DNA of 64,000 bases from assembly GCF_042920265.1 (NCBI RefSeq), contig NZ_JBDQZI010000004.1, forward strand, positions 1-64,000, read 5' to 3'. The first letter of the stretch is position 1, and every line of letters begins with the position of its first letter. This DNA is from Lysinibacillus_B sp042920265. Its GTDB lineage: Bacteria > Bacillota > Bacilli > Bacillales_A > Planococcaceae. This document shows, piece after piece, positions 8,083 through 16,798 of the stretch. A program made the translations under genes and the position numbers. Under the pieces are notes generated by a model, which did no database searches, had not been told where the DNA came from, and saw only the letters and a list, made by a program, of their open reading frames with translations.

Positions 8083-8430
8083 TTACATAGTAGCCATTTT
8101 TCTACATTCTTCTGCACACATACGGCAAATATCAGCGCATTTTTGACAATGGTCATCTTTAAACATGGAACACTCTTCTGCACATTTACTACAAATTTTT
8201 GCACACAGCTCACAATGTTCTTTAGAAAACTGTCCATTCATTGACATCATTGATACTGACATTTCACACATCATCGCGCATTCAACAAGTGTGCTTACAC
8301 AATTTTTCCGTGCGTTTAAGTCGGGTTCATTTAAACATGCATTAAAACACTCATAACAAGCCTGTACACATTTTAAACATGCATCAATACATGCTTGAAA
8401 TTTGTCATTATTATTTGTTACTACACCCAT
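8083..8430 (-). CDS. Four-helix-bundle copper-storage protein (Csp / DUF326, YhjQ-like)
   Basis: A 115-aa protein built from repeated Cys pairs on amphipathic helices (CIDACLKCVQACYECFNAC, CELCAKICSKCAEECSM, CQKCADICRMCAEEC), the signature of cytosolic copper-storage proteins in which Cys side chains line a four-helix bundle and bind many Cu(I) ions. B. subtilis YhjQ is the likely relative. The ATG at 8430 was chosen over one 11 codons upstream because GAGCGAGG lies 8 bases before it. No signal peptide, so cytosolic. No copper exporter or CsoR gene is adjacent. The leader can fold over its ribosome binding site. Confidence 0.85.
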   Translation of the reverse strand: MGVVTNNNDKFQACIDACLKCVQACYECFNACLNEPDLNARKNCVSTLVECAMMCEMSVSMMSMNGQFSKEHCELCAKICSKCAEECSMFKDDHCQKCADICRMCAEECRKMATM

Positions 8431-8434
8431 ACTA

Positions 8435-8495
8435 AAAACCTCGCTCTTCATCATATTTTTCAAACAATCATATGATTTGCGAAAGAAGAGGTTTT
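8435..8495 (-). promoter_or_regulatory. Long-range hairpin in the csp leader covering its ribosome binding site
   Basis: On the minus strand AAAACCTCTTC (from 8495) can pair with GAAGAGCGAGGTTTT (to 8435), whose 3' arm contains the GCGAGG ribosome binding site of the Csp gene. The loop is about 40 bases. It may be a terminator for the upstream serine acetyltransferase gene, a translation switch, or both. No known riboswitch class is recognised. Confidence 0.4.
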
Positions 8496-8532
8496 ATTCT
8501 TATTTTTTAAACTCCCCTTTAATTAATAAAAA

Positions 8533-9474
8533 CTACATTTTAGAATCGCTAGTTTTCATCTGACCATTGCTAATTTTAGGAGATGGCTGCGAATTATACA
8601 CTCTTGAATATGGTGGGATTGAATGTGTTACCCAAATATTACTACCTAGAATGGAATCATGACCAATCTTTGTTTCTCCTCCTAAAATTGTAGCGCCCGC
8701 ATAAATAATGACATTGTCTTCAATGTCCGGATGACGCTTAATGCCTTTAATCGGGTTACCATTTTCATCAAGTGGGAAACTTAACGCCCCCAATGTAACC
8801 CCTTGATAGATTTTCACGTTTTTCCCAATCGTACATGTTTCACCAATGACGACACCTGTTCCGTGATCGATAAAGAACGATTCACCAATTGATGCACCTG
8901 GATGAATATCAATCCCTGTTAATTGATGTGTATATTCAGACATAATGCGCGGAACAATTTTCACATCTAATTTATACAGCTCATGCGCAATACGATGAAT
9001 GCACATCGCAATAATAGACGGATAACTTAATAAGATTTCTTCTGTAGAAACAGCAGCTGGATCCCCGTTATAGGCAGCTTGAATATCAGTTTGAATGAGT
9101 TGACGAATTGTCGGGAGCTTATTAATGAGCGTCATCACAATATCATCCGCTTGTTCTCTACACTCTTTTTCGCTGTATACAGATTCCGTCATATTCTGGT
9201 TATAAATCATTACTTTTTCAAGAATATCGCGTAAATCTAACGCAGCTTCTCTTAAATTATTACTAATTTCAACATTCAATCTTGTCTCATCAATCGGCTG
9301 ACAATTATAAAAACCTGGAAACAATACGGCCTGGAACTTATGAAGCACTTTATAAATTTTATCTTTTCCTGAAAAACCAATCGAATTTTCAATATCAACA
9401 TATTGTTGATTGATTTCATTCAGCGCGTGCGCGATATTCGGCACTTCTGTGTTTAACCACTCATTTAATTTCAT
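8533..9474 (-). CDS. epsC: Serine O-acetyltransferase, EpsC type
   Basis: A 313-aa protein of the long EpsC/SAT type. An alpha-helical N-terminal region of about 170 residues is followed by a left-handed beta-helix of hexapeptide repeats (IDIHPGASIGESFFIDHGTG, VVIGETCTIGKNVKIYQGVT, LGGETKIGHDSILGSNIWV). It acetylates L-serine with acetyl-CoA to O-acetylserine, the precursor of cysteine, in the cytosol. The catalytic His/Asp region DIHPG and FIDHGTG is intact. It stands alone, without cysK next to it. The gene is not linked to an exopolysaccharide cluster despite the symbol. Confidence 0.88.
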   Translation of the reverse strand: MKLNEWLNTEVPNIAHALNEINQQYVDIENSIGFSGKDKIYKVLHKFQAVLFPGFYNCQPIDETRLNVEISNNLREAALDLRDILEKVMIYNQNMTESVYSEKECREQADDIVMTLINKLPTIRQLIQTDIQAAYNGDPAAVSTEEILLSYPSIIAMCIHRIAHELYKLDVKIVPRIMSEYTHQLTGIDIHPGASIGESFFIDHGTGVVIGETCTIGKNVKIYQGVTLGALSFPLDENGNPIKGIKRHPDIEDNVIIYAGATILGGETKIGHDSILGSNIWVTHSIPPYSRVYNSQPSPKISNGQMKTSDSKM

Positions 9475-9588
9475 TGTCTTTTTCTCCCCGAATTTTCTAT
9501 TATATAATTGCTATTTTAACTCAATCCTTCTTTTTATACTAATCTCATTTCAAAAAAAGTTTCTTGTGAGGGTCAAATAAACTATTTG

Positions 9589-11319
9589 TTACTTCCTCAA
9601 CATTGGTATTTTAATGCGGACCGTTGTGCCTTTGTCTTTTTGCGAATCAATAAAGATGCCGTAGGGAGAGCCGTAATAAAGTTTAATACGTTCATCTACA
9701 TTTTTAATGCCTACACCGCCAAGCTTGACTTGTTTTTCTCCGCGTTCCTTATCCAATTGTTTGACGTCAAAGCCTTCTCCATTATCTCGCACTGTCAGCT
9801 CTATAACGTTCTCGTTCTGTGAAGCACTGACCCAAATATACCCTGTACGGTCAATGCTTCGAATGCCATGGTAAAGAGCATTTTCAACAATGGGCTGTAA
9901 AATCAGTTTGGGTACTTGTACATTCCGCAAAGCTTCCTCACAGTCAATCGAATAATTCAACTGTTCACCGTAACGTTCTTTTTGAATAAATAAATACTGC
10001 CGGACATGATCTAACTCATTTTCTACTGTTGTCATATCATTCCCACCGCTGAGCGATAAACGGAAAAATTGCGCCAGTGCTTTGGTCATGTCAATTACCT
10101 TTTCACTGTCATTAAACTCCGCCATCCAAATAATTGTATCTAACGTATTGTATAAGAAATGCGGGTTTATTTGACTATGCAGTGCACTAATCTCAGACGC
10201 TCTTAAATGCTGTTCTTTTTCTGTAATTTCTTGCATTAATTTTTCAATTTGAACAATCATCGAATTAAAATGCTTCGCTAAGCTTTGGGCTTCGTAACAA
10301 CCTTTTTCATCAATCGGCACTGTTTTTAATCCTTGCTCAATATTTTGCATCGCCTTTTCTAAGCGCTGGAAAGGCGTCGTTATGCGCCCAGCAAATAATG
10401 CCACACTCACTGTAGCAATAATAAATAGAACTACCCCTACGAGTAAAAAGATTTCGAGTAACTGCCTTTTCATCATTAACAGTGCGTCTTGTGAAGAGAC
10501 ACCAACAAATGTCCAATCTGCATTTTCCAGCTTGTATGTGTGCGTCAATGTATTTTGTGCTGCGTCATACCATGCTTGATCATTCACAATACGCTGGAGC
10601 TCTTGCTGTTTTGTATCATCCTCAAAATACATCGTATCTTTATGGTAAACGACTTCCCCGTTGTCATTCATAATGAAAGAAAACCCATTCTTCCCTAAAT
10701 CCAAGTCAGCTAAGTAATCTTCAATTACGGTATATTGAATATCAATTAGGAGCACACCGATATTTTTACCAGCGCTGTTCGTAATTTCCCGACTAATAGA
10801 AATCACCCAATTGTCTTTATCCATTGAAAATTGTTGCATCCGCGCAGATGTCAAGACCGGTTTGCTACCACTATTCATTGCAGCTACATACCACTGTTCC
10901 TGCATCATATTGCTCGACATACTCATAATTAGCCCTGTTTCATTGGACAGTACTTCCCCGTCTTTACTCACAATAACAACCGATTGAATAAATGGATCGG
11001 TCGCCATCGTTGTCCGAATCGTGGACAGTACATCTTTCTTTACAGCAGCATCTCGCTCCGGACTTGAAAAATAAGATACGAGTTGCGGATTTTCCGCCAG
11101 TAAATCCGCGACGGCTTTAAGACGATCGATGTACAGTTCAATGTACATACCACTTTGCTCAACCGCTGCTTTCGTGTTGGCTGTCGCTTCACGTAATACA
11201 ATAGAGGACATACTGACATATAAAATACAGCCAATTAATAATAAAATGAGCGCACTTGCCTTTAAATAATGCAAGGCAATTTGCATCCGTAATGTTTTCA
11301 TCATCGTGAACTTCTTCAT
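9589..11319 (-). CDS. Sensor histidine kinase, YesM/LytS type with extracellular Cache domain
   Basis: A 576-aa membrane kinase. TM1 at about 22-40, a large extracellular sensing region (about 45-280) of Cache type, TM2 at 287-310, a HAMP linker, a phospho-acceptor region (SQINPHFLYNTLDTIIWM, H387) and an ATPase domain with N box (QPIVENALYHGI) and G boxes (DNGEGF, GVGIKNVDERI). Its start overlaps the stop of the response-regulator gene by 4 bp, so both come from one transcript with the regulator first. YesMN-type pairs usually control sugar or peptide uptake, but no transporter genes are adjacent here. Signal unknown. Confidence 0.9.
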   Translation of the reverse strand: MKKFTMMKTLRMQIALHYLKASALILLLIGCILYVSMSSIVLREATANTKAAVEQSGMYIELYIDRLKAVADLLAENPQLVSYFSSPERDAAVKKDVLSTIRTTMATDPFIQSVVIVSKDGEVLSNETGLIMSMSSNMMQEQWYVAAMNSGSKPVLTSARMQQFSMDKDNWVISISREITNSAGKNIGVLLIDIQYTVIEDYLADLDLGKNGFSFIMNDNGEVVYHKDTMYFEDDTKQQELQRIVNDQAWYDAAQNTLTHTYKLENADWTFVGVSSQDALLMMKRQLLEIFLLVGVVLFIIATVSVALFAGRITTPFQRLEKAMQNIEQGLKTVPIDEKGCYEAQSLAKHFNSMIVQIEKLMQEITEKEQHLRASEISALHSQINPHFLYNTLDTIIWMAEFNDSEKVIDMTKALAQFFRLSLSGGNDMTTVENELDHVRQYLFIQKERYGEQLNYSIDCEEALRNVQVPKLILQPIVENALYHGIRSIDRTGYIWVSASQNENVIELTVRDNGEGFDVKQLDKERGEKQVKLGGVGIKNVDERIKLYYGSPYGIFIDSQKDKGTTVRIKIPMLRK

Positions 11320-12089
11320 CTTGATTCACTCATTTTTTCTCTAAACTGATTCGGTGAAACATGACATTTCCTCTTGAATGTAGCACTAAAATAATTAGGA
11401 TCTTCAAAGCCTACCGCCGCAGCAATTTCATATATTTTTAAATCCGTACTTAGCAATAAAATTTTCGCTCGGTCTAGGCGAATTTTCAGCATATAATCTT
11501 GAAAATTCGTACCGAACAATGTTTTAAACAAACCACTCAAATAAGAGTTACTTAACGCCATCTGTTTAGCTAAATAGCTTAAAGAAAAATCGATATTCGC
11601 AATATTTTCTTCCAATTCTTTTTGAATTTTGGCTTTATAGCCCGTATCATCATGCGCTGGGGCATCTTTCAATAGCTCCCCAACAAGGCGCGATACTTCG
11701 GTTTGATTTTGTAATGCTTGCCGCTTTTCAATTAGCCTTTTTAATGTTTCCTGAATATCTTTTTTCGAGACTGGCTTTAATACATAGTCATCAATTCCAG
11801 CCTTTAAAGCCGTTACCGCATAATCAAAATAATCATAACCGGTAATAATGGCGATTTTCACATCTGGTTTTATAGCTTTTGCGGCAACCGAAAAATCAAG
11901 CCCATTCATTTTTGGCATATTAATATCGGCTAAAACAAAATCAGGTAAATACTGTTTAAAAAGTTCAAGTGCTGCCTCTCCGTTCGATGCCTCGAACACT
12001 TCCGAAATCGAGAGCGCCTCAAAATCAACTAACGAGCGTATGCCTTTCAGGATGATCGGTTCATCATCCACGACTAATAGTTTATACAT
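11316..12089 (-). CDS. Response regulator with AraC-type DNA-binding domain (YesN type)
   Basis: A 257-aa regulator: receiver domain with acidic pair DDE (8-10), phospho-acceptor D55 (LADINMPKMNG) and conserved Lys in LKPVSK, a linker, and a C-terminal AraC/XylS domain with two helix-turn-helix units (NIDFSLSYLAKQMALSNSYL and IYEIAAAVGFEDPNYFSATF). The ATG at 12089 follows AAAGGTGA by 5 bases. A GTG three codons earlier would overlap that site and is rejected. Partner of the kinase translated immediately after it. Target genes are not evident. Confidence 0.9.
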   Translation of the reverse strand: MYKLLVVDDEPIILKGIRSLVDFEALSISEVFEASNGEAALELFKQYLPDFVLADINMPKMNGLDFSVAAKAIKPDVKIAIITGYDYFDYAVTALKAGIDDYVLKPVSKKDIQETLKRLIEKRQALQNQTEVSRLVGELLKDAPAHDDTGYKAKIQKELEENIANIDFSLSYLAKQMALSNSYLSGLFKTLFGTNFQDYMLKIRLDRAKILLLSTDLKIYEIAAAVGFEDPNYFSATFKRKCHVSPNQFREKMSESR

Positions 12090-12178
12090 GATATTCACCT
12101 TTTTCTGGAAATATAAAACAAAGAGACCGTCTGAAAAGATACGTTGCGACGGAACCTTTGTTAATGGATGATGATGAA

Positions 12179-12216
12179 GGGGGTGTTCTGAAAGCTTTTA
12201 CTTTCTGGACACCCCC
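12179..12216. repeat. GGGGGTGTTC...GACACCCCC hairpin, copy 1
   Basis: A stem of GGGGGTGTTC (12179-12188) with GACACCCCC (12208-12216), and an inner GAAAG/CTTTC stem. It lies past the msrAB stop at 12251 on the minus strand. A near-identical copy is at 23138-23175. No clear T-run follows on either strand, so termination is only likely. Confidence 0.6.
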
Positions 12217-12250
12217 TCGAAATCTTATATTCATTTTACAGCATATGATG

Positions 12251-13363
12251 TTATTTTGTTAGATGAATTAAATAGTCATAGCCGGCTGCTTCCATTTCCT
12301 CTTGCGGAATGAATTTAATCGCAGCACTATTAATACAATAGCGCAATCCACCACGATCTTTAGGGCCATCATTAAATACATGCCCTAAATGGCTATCACC
12401 TGTACGACTTCTTACTTCTGTTCGCACCATATTATAACTCGTATCTTCAAATTCAAGCACGACTGCTGGATCGATTGGCTTTGTAAAGCTTGGCCAGCCA
12501 CACATAGAGTCATATTTATCGGCTGATGAAAACAGCGGCTCCCCTGTGACAACATCTACATAAATACCTGGCTCAAATAAGTCCCAATATTCATTAGAAA
12601 AAGCCCGTTCTGTATCACTTCCTTGCGTCACTTCATATTGTTCCTTCGTTAACATCTTTTTAATCTCTTCATCACTTGGCTTCGGATAAAGTGCTGGATC
12701 AATTAGTGATGGAATTTCTTGATTTTCCAACGCATCAAACTCTACATGACAATAGCCATTTGGATTTTTTTCAAGATAATCTTGGTGATACTCTTCTGCT
12801 AGCGTAAAGTTACGTAGTGGCTCCACTTCTGTTACGATTGGTTCATCGTAGCGCTCTTGCTCTTTTGCTATGATTTGATCAATCACTACTTTATCGGCTT
12901 CATTTGTATAATAAACACCTGTACGGTATTGTGTACCACGGTCATTTCCTTGTTGATTTAATAATGTCGGGTCAATGATGCCAAAGAAATGCGTTAATAG
13001 CTTTTCTAAAGACACACGCTCTGGATCATAGCGTACATGAACCGTTTCGGCGTGACCTGTATTTTTTCGAATCACATCTTCATATGTTGGATTTTCTGTA
13101 TCGCCATTTGCATAACCAGACGTTACATCATATACACCATAAACACGCTCCATATATGCTTCTACACCCCAGAAACAACCACCTGCTAAATAAATTTCGG
13201 CTAATTGATCTGTATCAAAGCTTAAATTCACGTTTGGATTCGGTGGATATTTCGAATCTGCTTGAACAGGATTTGAACTACCTGTTAATGTTGACGTCAC
13301 ATTGGAACATGCTGCTAACAACAGGACGATTCCAATGAAAGTCCCAACTAATTTGATATTCAT
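12251..13363 (-). CDS. msrAB: Methionine sulfoxide reductase MsrA-MsrB fusion lipoprotein
   Basis: A 370-aa fusion: lipoprotein signal peptide with lipobox LLAAC (C19), MsrA domain (about 55-210, GCFWG with catalytic C63, and the EEYHQDYLEKNP region), then MsrB domain (about 230-370, CGWPSF and RYCINSAAIKF with catalytic C343). MsrA reduces S- and MsrB R-methionine sulfoxide in damaged proteins. The lipid anchor places it on the outer face of the membrane. The B domain lacks the two CxxC zinc pairs. It follows a TlpA-like thioredoxin and ccdA, the electron supply route known from other Gram-positives, so the three genes form one extracytoplasmic repair operon. Confidence 0.93.
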   Translation of the reverse strand: MNIKLVGTFIGIVLLLAACSNVTSTLTGSSNPVQADSKYPPNPNVNLSFDTDQLAEIYLAGGCFWGVEAYMERVYGVYDVTSGYANGDTENPTYEDVIRKNTGHAETVHVRYDPERVSLEKLLTHFFGIIDPTLLNQQGNDRGTQYRTGVYYTNEADKVVIDQIIAKEQERYDEPIVTEVEPLRNFTLAEEYHQDYLEKNPNGYCHVEFDALENQEIPSLIDPALYPKPSDEEIKKMLTKEQYEVTQGSDTERAFSNEYWDLFEPGIYVDVVTGEPLFSSADKYDSMCGWPSFTKPIDPAVVLEFEDTSYNMVRTEVRSRTGDSHLGHVFNDGPKDRGGLRYCINSAAIKFIPQEEMEAAGYDYLIHLTK

Positions 13364-13378
13364 ATATCGTTTCCCTCC

Positions 13379-13918
13379 CTATTCAATTCCTTTAAATGTT
13401 TCAATAATATGTTCATTGCTTACATGTCCCGGTAACGTTTGAATGAGTGTACCATCTGAGCCAATATAAGACGATGTAGGATATGCTCGTACGCCAAATT
13501 GTTTTGCAACCGTACCATCTTCATCTAATAACACTGTTATGTTTGACGCTTCTTCTACACCGCTGAACCATTTAATAAAAGCATCAGTCTTTTTTTCATT
13601 GTTAAAGCCAGGTGATACAATCGTTAATACGACGAAATCTTGTTCTTCTCCAGCTAATGTATTTAATTCTTCTAAGCCAGCTAAGCAAATGGAACACCAG
13701 GAAGCCCAAAATTTCACATATACTTTTTGCCCTTTGTAATCTGCGAGATTATGCGTTTTTCCGTTGACATCGACTAATTCAAAAGTCGGTGCCTCACTCC
13801 CTTCATTTTTAGCTACCTTATCCGTATTATTCGAATTTTTAGTTTCGCCCGAGCAAGCCCCTAACATCAAGACAGCAGCTAACAGCACGATCATCTTTTT
13901 TAAATTGTTCAAACTCAT
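13379..13918 (-). CDS. TlpA-like thioredoxin lipoprotein (electron donor to MsrAB)
   Basis: A 179-aa redoxin with lipobox LGAC (C22) and a thioredoxin fold carrying the redox pair WASWCSIC (C75, C78) and a cis-Pro loop (RAYPTSSYI). Lipid-anchored outside the membrane. It lies 15 bp before msrAB and 9 bp after ccdA, so it most probably takes electrons from CcdA and passes them to MsrAB, as the Etrx proteins of Streptococcus pneumoniae do with their MsrAB. The active-site sequence CSIC, rather than CGPC, suits such dedicated reductants. Role by context is inference. Confidence 0.9.
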   Translation of the reverse strand: MSLNNLKKMIVLLAAVLMLGACSGETKNSNNTDKVAKNEGSEAPTFELVDVNGKTHNLADYKGQKVYVKFWASWCSICLAGLEELNTLAGEEQDFVVLTIVSPGFNNEKKTDAFIKWFSGVEEASNITVLLDEDGTVAKQFGVRAYPTSSYIGSDGTLIQTLPGHVSNEHIIETFKGIE

Positions 13919-13927
13919 GCTCCTCTC

Positions 13928-14647
13928 TTATTGTGGAATAATCGTTAATAGTAAATTTAAGTTATTCGTCATCAGCACAATACCCATCAAAATAATGATG
14001 ACGCCGCCTGCAATTTTCATTTTATTTGCATGCTGATTGAGTTTTTTTAGATGTCGTAGCAGCACATCTGAAAAAATAGCAACAAGTAAAAAAGGAATTA
14101 ATAATCCAAGTGCATAAATAAACATCATTAATGCACCAAACGCTGCATGCCCTTCACTTGCGGATAACCCTAGTACAGCCCCTAGAACCGGACCAATGCA
14201 AGGTGTCCAGCCCATACTAAACGTAAACCCTAATAAATAGGTGCCTAGTAAATCGCGTTTATTACTTCTTTTTAACTGGACTTTATTCTCTTTATGAAGC
14301 ACGGCAAATTTGAATACCCCTATTTGATGTAAGCCAAGCAGCACAACGACTGCACCACAAGCGACGAGAAACCAGTCTGCCTGAATGACTGAACCTAGAA
14401 GACCCGCGCCAAACCCTAGGATTACAAAGCTCGTAGAAAGACCAAATACAAACACCATCGTCTTAAAAATCAAATATACATTCACTCGCCATTTCCCAAT
14501 CGTCACAACATGTCGATCAGACGTACCGATTTCATTTGTTGACAGCACGGATATATAAACCGGCAACAATGGCAAAATACAAGGCGACAGAAAAGAGAGA
14601 ATGCCCGCAATAAAAACCGTACTAAATAACAGCTGCTCACCTACCAT
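13928..14647 (-). CDS. ccdA: CcdA-type thiol-disulfide transmembrane transporter
   Basis: A 239-aa polytopic protein of the DsbD/CcdA family with about six membrane spans and two redox Cys in conserved contexts: FLSPCILPLLPVY (C23, TM1) and MGWTPCIGPVLG (TM4). It moves reducing equivalents from cytosolic thioredoxin to extracytoplasmic partners. The ATG at 14647 is preceded by AAAGGTGGTG. A start 20 codons upstream has no site. First gene of the ccdA-thioredoxin-msrAB operon. Given this context it serves methionine repair rather than cytochrome c assembly. Confidence 0.9.
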   Translation of the reverse strand: MVGEQLLFSTVFIAGILSFLSPCILPLLPVYISVLSTNEIGTSDRHVVTIGKWRVNVYLIFKTMVFVFGLSTSFVILGFGAGLLGSVIQADWFLVACGAVVVLLGLHQIGVFKFAVLHKENKVQLKRSNKRDLLGTYLLGFTFSMGWTPCIGPVLGAVLGLSASEGHAAFGALMMFIYALGLLIPFLLVAIFSDVLLRHLKKLNQHANKMKIAGGVIIILMGIVLMTNNLNLLLTIIPQ

Positions 14648-14774
14648 AAGAGCACCACCTTTCTCTTGTATAGTGTTATAGTAAGAAAAATGAATAACGA
14701 AGAACATAGAATCATTTCACATAACTCTTAGAAATCATCCTATACCGATAAAAATTTTAACCGAACACACTATA

Positions 14775-14812
14775 CAAAAAAGCCTGCTAGAAATGAATCT
14801 AACAGACCTTTA
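14775..14812 (-). terminator. Terminator after ytxJ
   Basis: On the minus strand AGGTCTGTTAGA pairs with TCTAGCAGGCTT (three wobble pairs) and is followed by a run of T. It ends the gene stopping at 14827. Confidence 0.7.
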
Positions 14813-14826
14813 ATGGATGGCACTAT

Positions 14827-15147
14827 TTACACCAATGCTTCTTTTAACGCATTCGCTGTAATTTTATAATGGGTCGCTTGCCAAACTGCTTGACCGTTTT
14901 GAATAATAATCGCTTGCGGTGAGGCATGTTGTACTTGTAAATCCTTAGCGATTTCATTTGAGACATCGCGATGCTCAATCACCTTTACTAAATAGGCATC
15001 CGCTAATTCCACCGATGTAAACTCACGATAAGCTGCCGCGCTAATCGGGCATGTCGTACTATGCTTAAATACAACAATCGGCTGTTCATTGGATGTAGCT
15101 AAAATATGTTGCCACTGATTAATATCTACAATTTCTGTATAATTCAC
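14827..15147 (-). CDS. ytxJ: Bacillithiol-system redox protein YtxJ
   Basis: A 106-aa thioredoxin-fold protein with the monothiol motif FKHSTTCPIS (C33) typical of YtxJ. These proteins are thought to act with bacilliredoxins in removing bacillithiol from mixed disulfides in the cytosol. The length is as expected (about 108 aa). Transcribed alone with its own terminator, close to the ccdA-msrAB operon, so two thiol-redox functions lie side by side. Substrate not established. Confidence 0.85.
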   Translation of the reverse strand: MNYTEIVDINQWQHILATSNEQPIVVFKHSTTCPISAAAYREFTSVELADAYLVKVIEHRDVSNEIAKDLQVQHASPQAIIIQNGQAVWQATHYKITANALKEALV

Positions 15148-15290
15148 TTTATCTTGCCTCCTTCTACACGCTTTAAAACCATTCTTAACTCATTTTAATC
15201 GTTAAAAGAGGAATTTTCCAATTTGTTGTTTGATTATATGGATATTGTGAGACATTCACAATCATTGCTATACTGTGTATTATCAAAACA

Positions 15291-15335
15291 AAGCTCCCCT
15301 ACTTAGACCGGGTGAAATGGCAAGTGGGGAGCTTA
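15291..15335 (-). terminator. Terminator after the marR-SDR operon
   Basis: AAGCTCCCCTACTT and AAGTGGGGAGCTT form a long stem. On the minus strand it is followed by TTTGTTTT. It lies 13 bp past the MarR stop. Confidence 0.75.
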
Positions 15336-15347
15336 TTTAGGTTTGAT

Positions 15348-15773
15348 TTAATTTTTAAGATGATACAGTAGCTTTCTTTGGATACTTATATATTGAGAAA
15401 GCTCTTCTTCTGTCAAAACGGAATAAATTGTTTCATAATATTTTTGACCAAGCATTTCGGCTTCTTTTAATATAGCGATCCCTTCGTTTGTAACCTCAAA
15501 GGAGATACTTCGACGGTCGTGTGGATCAGCAAAGCTTGTAATATAGCCCGCTTGTAGTAGCTTATTCGAAATAGCGGTAATGCTGCTTTTTGAGTAGCCC
15601 AATTTATTAGCTAATTGGATTGGCTGGCATTTTTTTTGCTTCTTTATTTCGCTTAGCACGATGATGGACGATATTCCAATTGGTTTTGATAAGCTATCGG
15701 TATATTGAATAATACTCGCATTGTTTACCTGCTCGACCATATTGACTAATTCGTAAATACTTGGTTTCTTCAT
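15348..15773 (-). CDS. MarR-family transcriptional regulator
   Basis: A 141-aa winged-helix protein with the MarR pattern: dimerising N-terminal helix, recognition helix (QLANKLGYSKSSITAISNKLLQAGYI), the wing motif DPHDRRSISFEVTNEG, and C-terminal dimer helices. GAGGGA precedes the ATG by 7 bases. It lies 17 bp after the SDR gene, so the two are co-transcribed and the regulator probably controls the SDR promoter. It could also act on the dioxygenase operator near 18034, where the palindrome resembles MhqR-type sites. Few Cys residues (one, in KKCQPI), so thiol sensing is not obvious. Confidence 0.88.
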   Translation of the reverse strand: MKKPSIYELVNMVEQVNNASIIQYTDSLSKPIGISSIIVLSEIKKQKKCQPIQLANKLGYSKSSITAISNKLLQAGYITSFADPHDRRSISFEVTNEGIAILKEAEMLGQKYYETIYSVLTEEELSQYISIQRKLLYHLKN

Positions 15774-15790
15774 TATGATATCCCTCGATT

Positions 15791-16543
15791 TTAACGTAGT
15801 TGAACTGAACCACCATCAACCATAATTGTTTGTCCTGTAATATAGCGAGCATCTTCTGAAGCGAGGAAAACCGCTACACGACCGATATCCTCTTCTGGCT
15901 CACCCCAGCGACCAAGTGGAATGCGAGATAAGCTATCCTGATACATTTCAGGGAACTGCTTAGCCCATGCTTCTACCCCAGGACTTTTCGCAATTGGGCT
16001 GATTAAGTTGATATTAATATTATACTTGCCCCATTCATTTGCAGCAACACGTGTAATACCGCGGATTGCTTCTTTTGCAGCTGCATATGCTCCTTGTGTT
16101 GGTTGACCAGCTAAACCTGCGCCAGATGCAAAGTTAATAATAGAGCCTTCTGTTTCTTTTAAGTACGGTAATGCTGCTTTCATTAAGTAGAAAGTTGGGT
16201 AGAAACCAGTACCAAATGATAGATCGAAGTCTTCTTGTGTTAACTCTTCAAACGGTTTTTGTGTAGATGCATGTGCATTGTTCACTAACACATCTAGCTT
16301 ACCAAACTTTTCTACAACAGTAGTTACGATATTTGGTAAGTTTGCTACATCAAATAAGTCACCATTGAAGTAAATCGATTGTGGTGAATATTCGTGTACT
16401 TTTGCTAGCACTTTCTGACCCGCTTCTTCATTAATATCTACTAGCGCAAGGATAGCGCCCTCTTTTGCCATTGCCATCGCCATACCTGTTGCGATACCAC
16501 CAGCACCACCCGTAATAATAACAACTTTATCTTGTAATCGCAT
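15791..16543 (-). CDS. SDR-family NAD(P)-dependent oxidoreductase
   Basis: A 250-aa classical short-chain dehydrogenase: cofactor motif TGGAGGIA (11-18), structural motif NNAHA (in place of NNAG, 88-92), and catalytic S140, Y153 and K157 (YAAAK), ending in the conserved TGQTIMVDGG. The acidic residue at the end of beta-2 (ALVDINEE) suggests NAD preference. Substrate unknown. The link to a MarR regulator and a nearby ring-cleaving dioxygenase suggests a role in detoxifying quinones or aromatics, but this is inference. It leads a two-gene operon. Confidence 0.88.
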   Translation of the reverse strand: MRLQDKVVIITGGAGGIATGMAMAMAKEGAILALVDINEEAGQKVLAKVHEYSPQSIYFNGDLFDVANLPNIVTTVVEKFGKLDVLVNNAHASTQKPFEELTQEDFDLSFGTGFYPTFYLMKAALPYLKETEGSIINFASGAGLAGQPTQGAYAAAKEAIRGITRVAANEWGKYNININLISPIAKSPGVEAWAKQFPEMYQDSLSRIPLGRWGEPEEDIGRVAVFLASEDARYITGQTIMVDGGSVQLR

Positions 16544-16577
16544 TATAAAATCCCCTCTTTCTCATTTATTCGACTTC

Positions 16578-16608
16578 ATTATAACGTCATATAGTTCACA
16601 AGTAAACT
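16578..16608 (-). promoter_or_regulatory. Promoter and palindromic operator of the SDR-marR operon
   Basis: On the minus strand TTTACT (16601-16606) and a perfect TATAAT (16578-16583) are separated by 17 bases. An imperfect palindrome AGTTTACTTGTGAACT (16593-16608) covers the -35 box, the position expected for repression by the co-transcribed MarR protein. Confidence 0.55.
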
Positions 16609-16744
16609 GTTCAGAAAATTTATGAAATTACACTTTATCTTTTCTCTTCCAGGTGATAGTTCCTACTTCAATCAAACTAAACTTCAACAATTGAAGACAT
16701 TACATAGTCGGTGATTTCGACTTATCAATGCAAAATAATATCTT

Positions 16745-16793
16745 CAATAAAAATACGGCATACACTCAAGTAAAACCCGAGCATATGCCGTTT
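16745..16793 (-). terminator. Terminator after the dioxygenase gene
   Basis: ACGGCATATGCTCGGG pairs with CTTGAGTGTATGCCGT on the minus strand, followed by ATTTTTATTG. It lies just past the stop at 16799. Confidence 0.75.
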
Positions 16794-16798
16794 ATTGA

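Noticed and set aside
9589..12089. Assignment of the YesMN-type pair to sugar uptake
   Set aside because: No transporter or sugar-enzyme genes are adjacent, so the target is left open.
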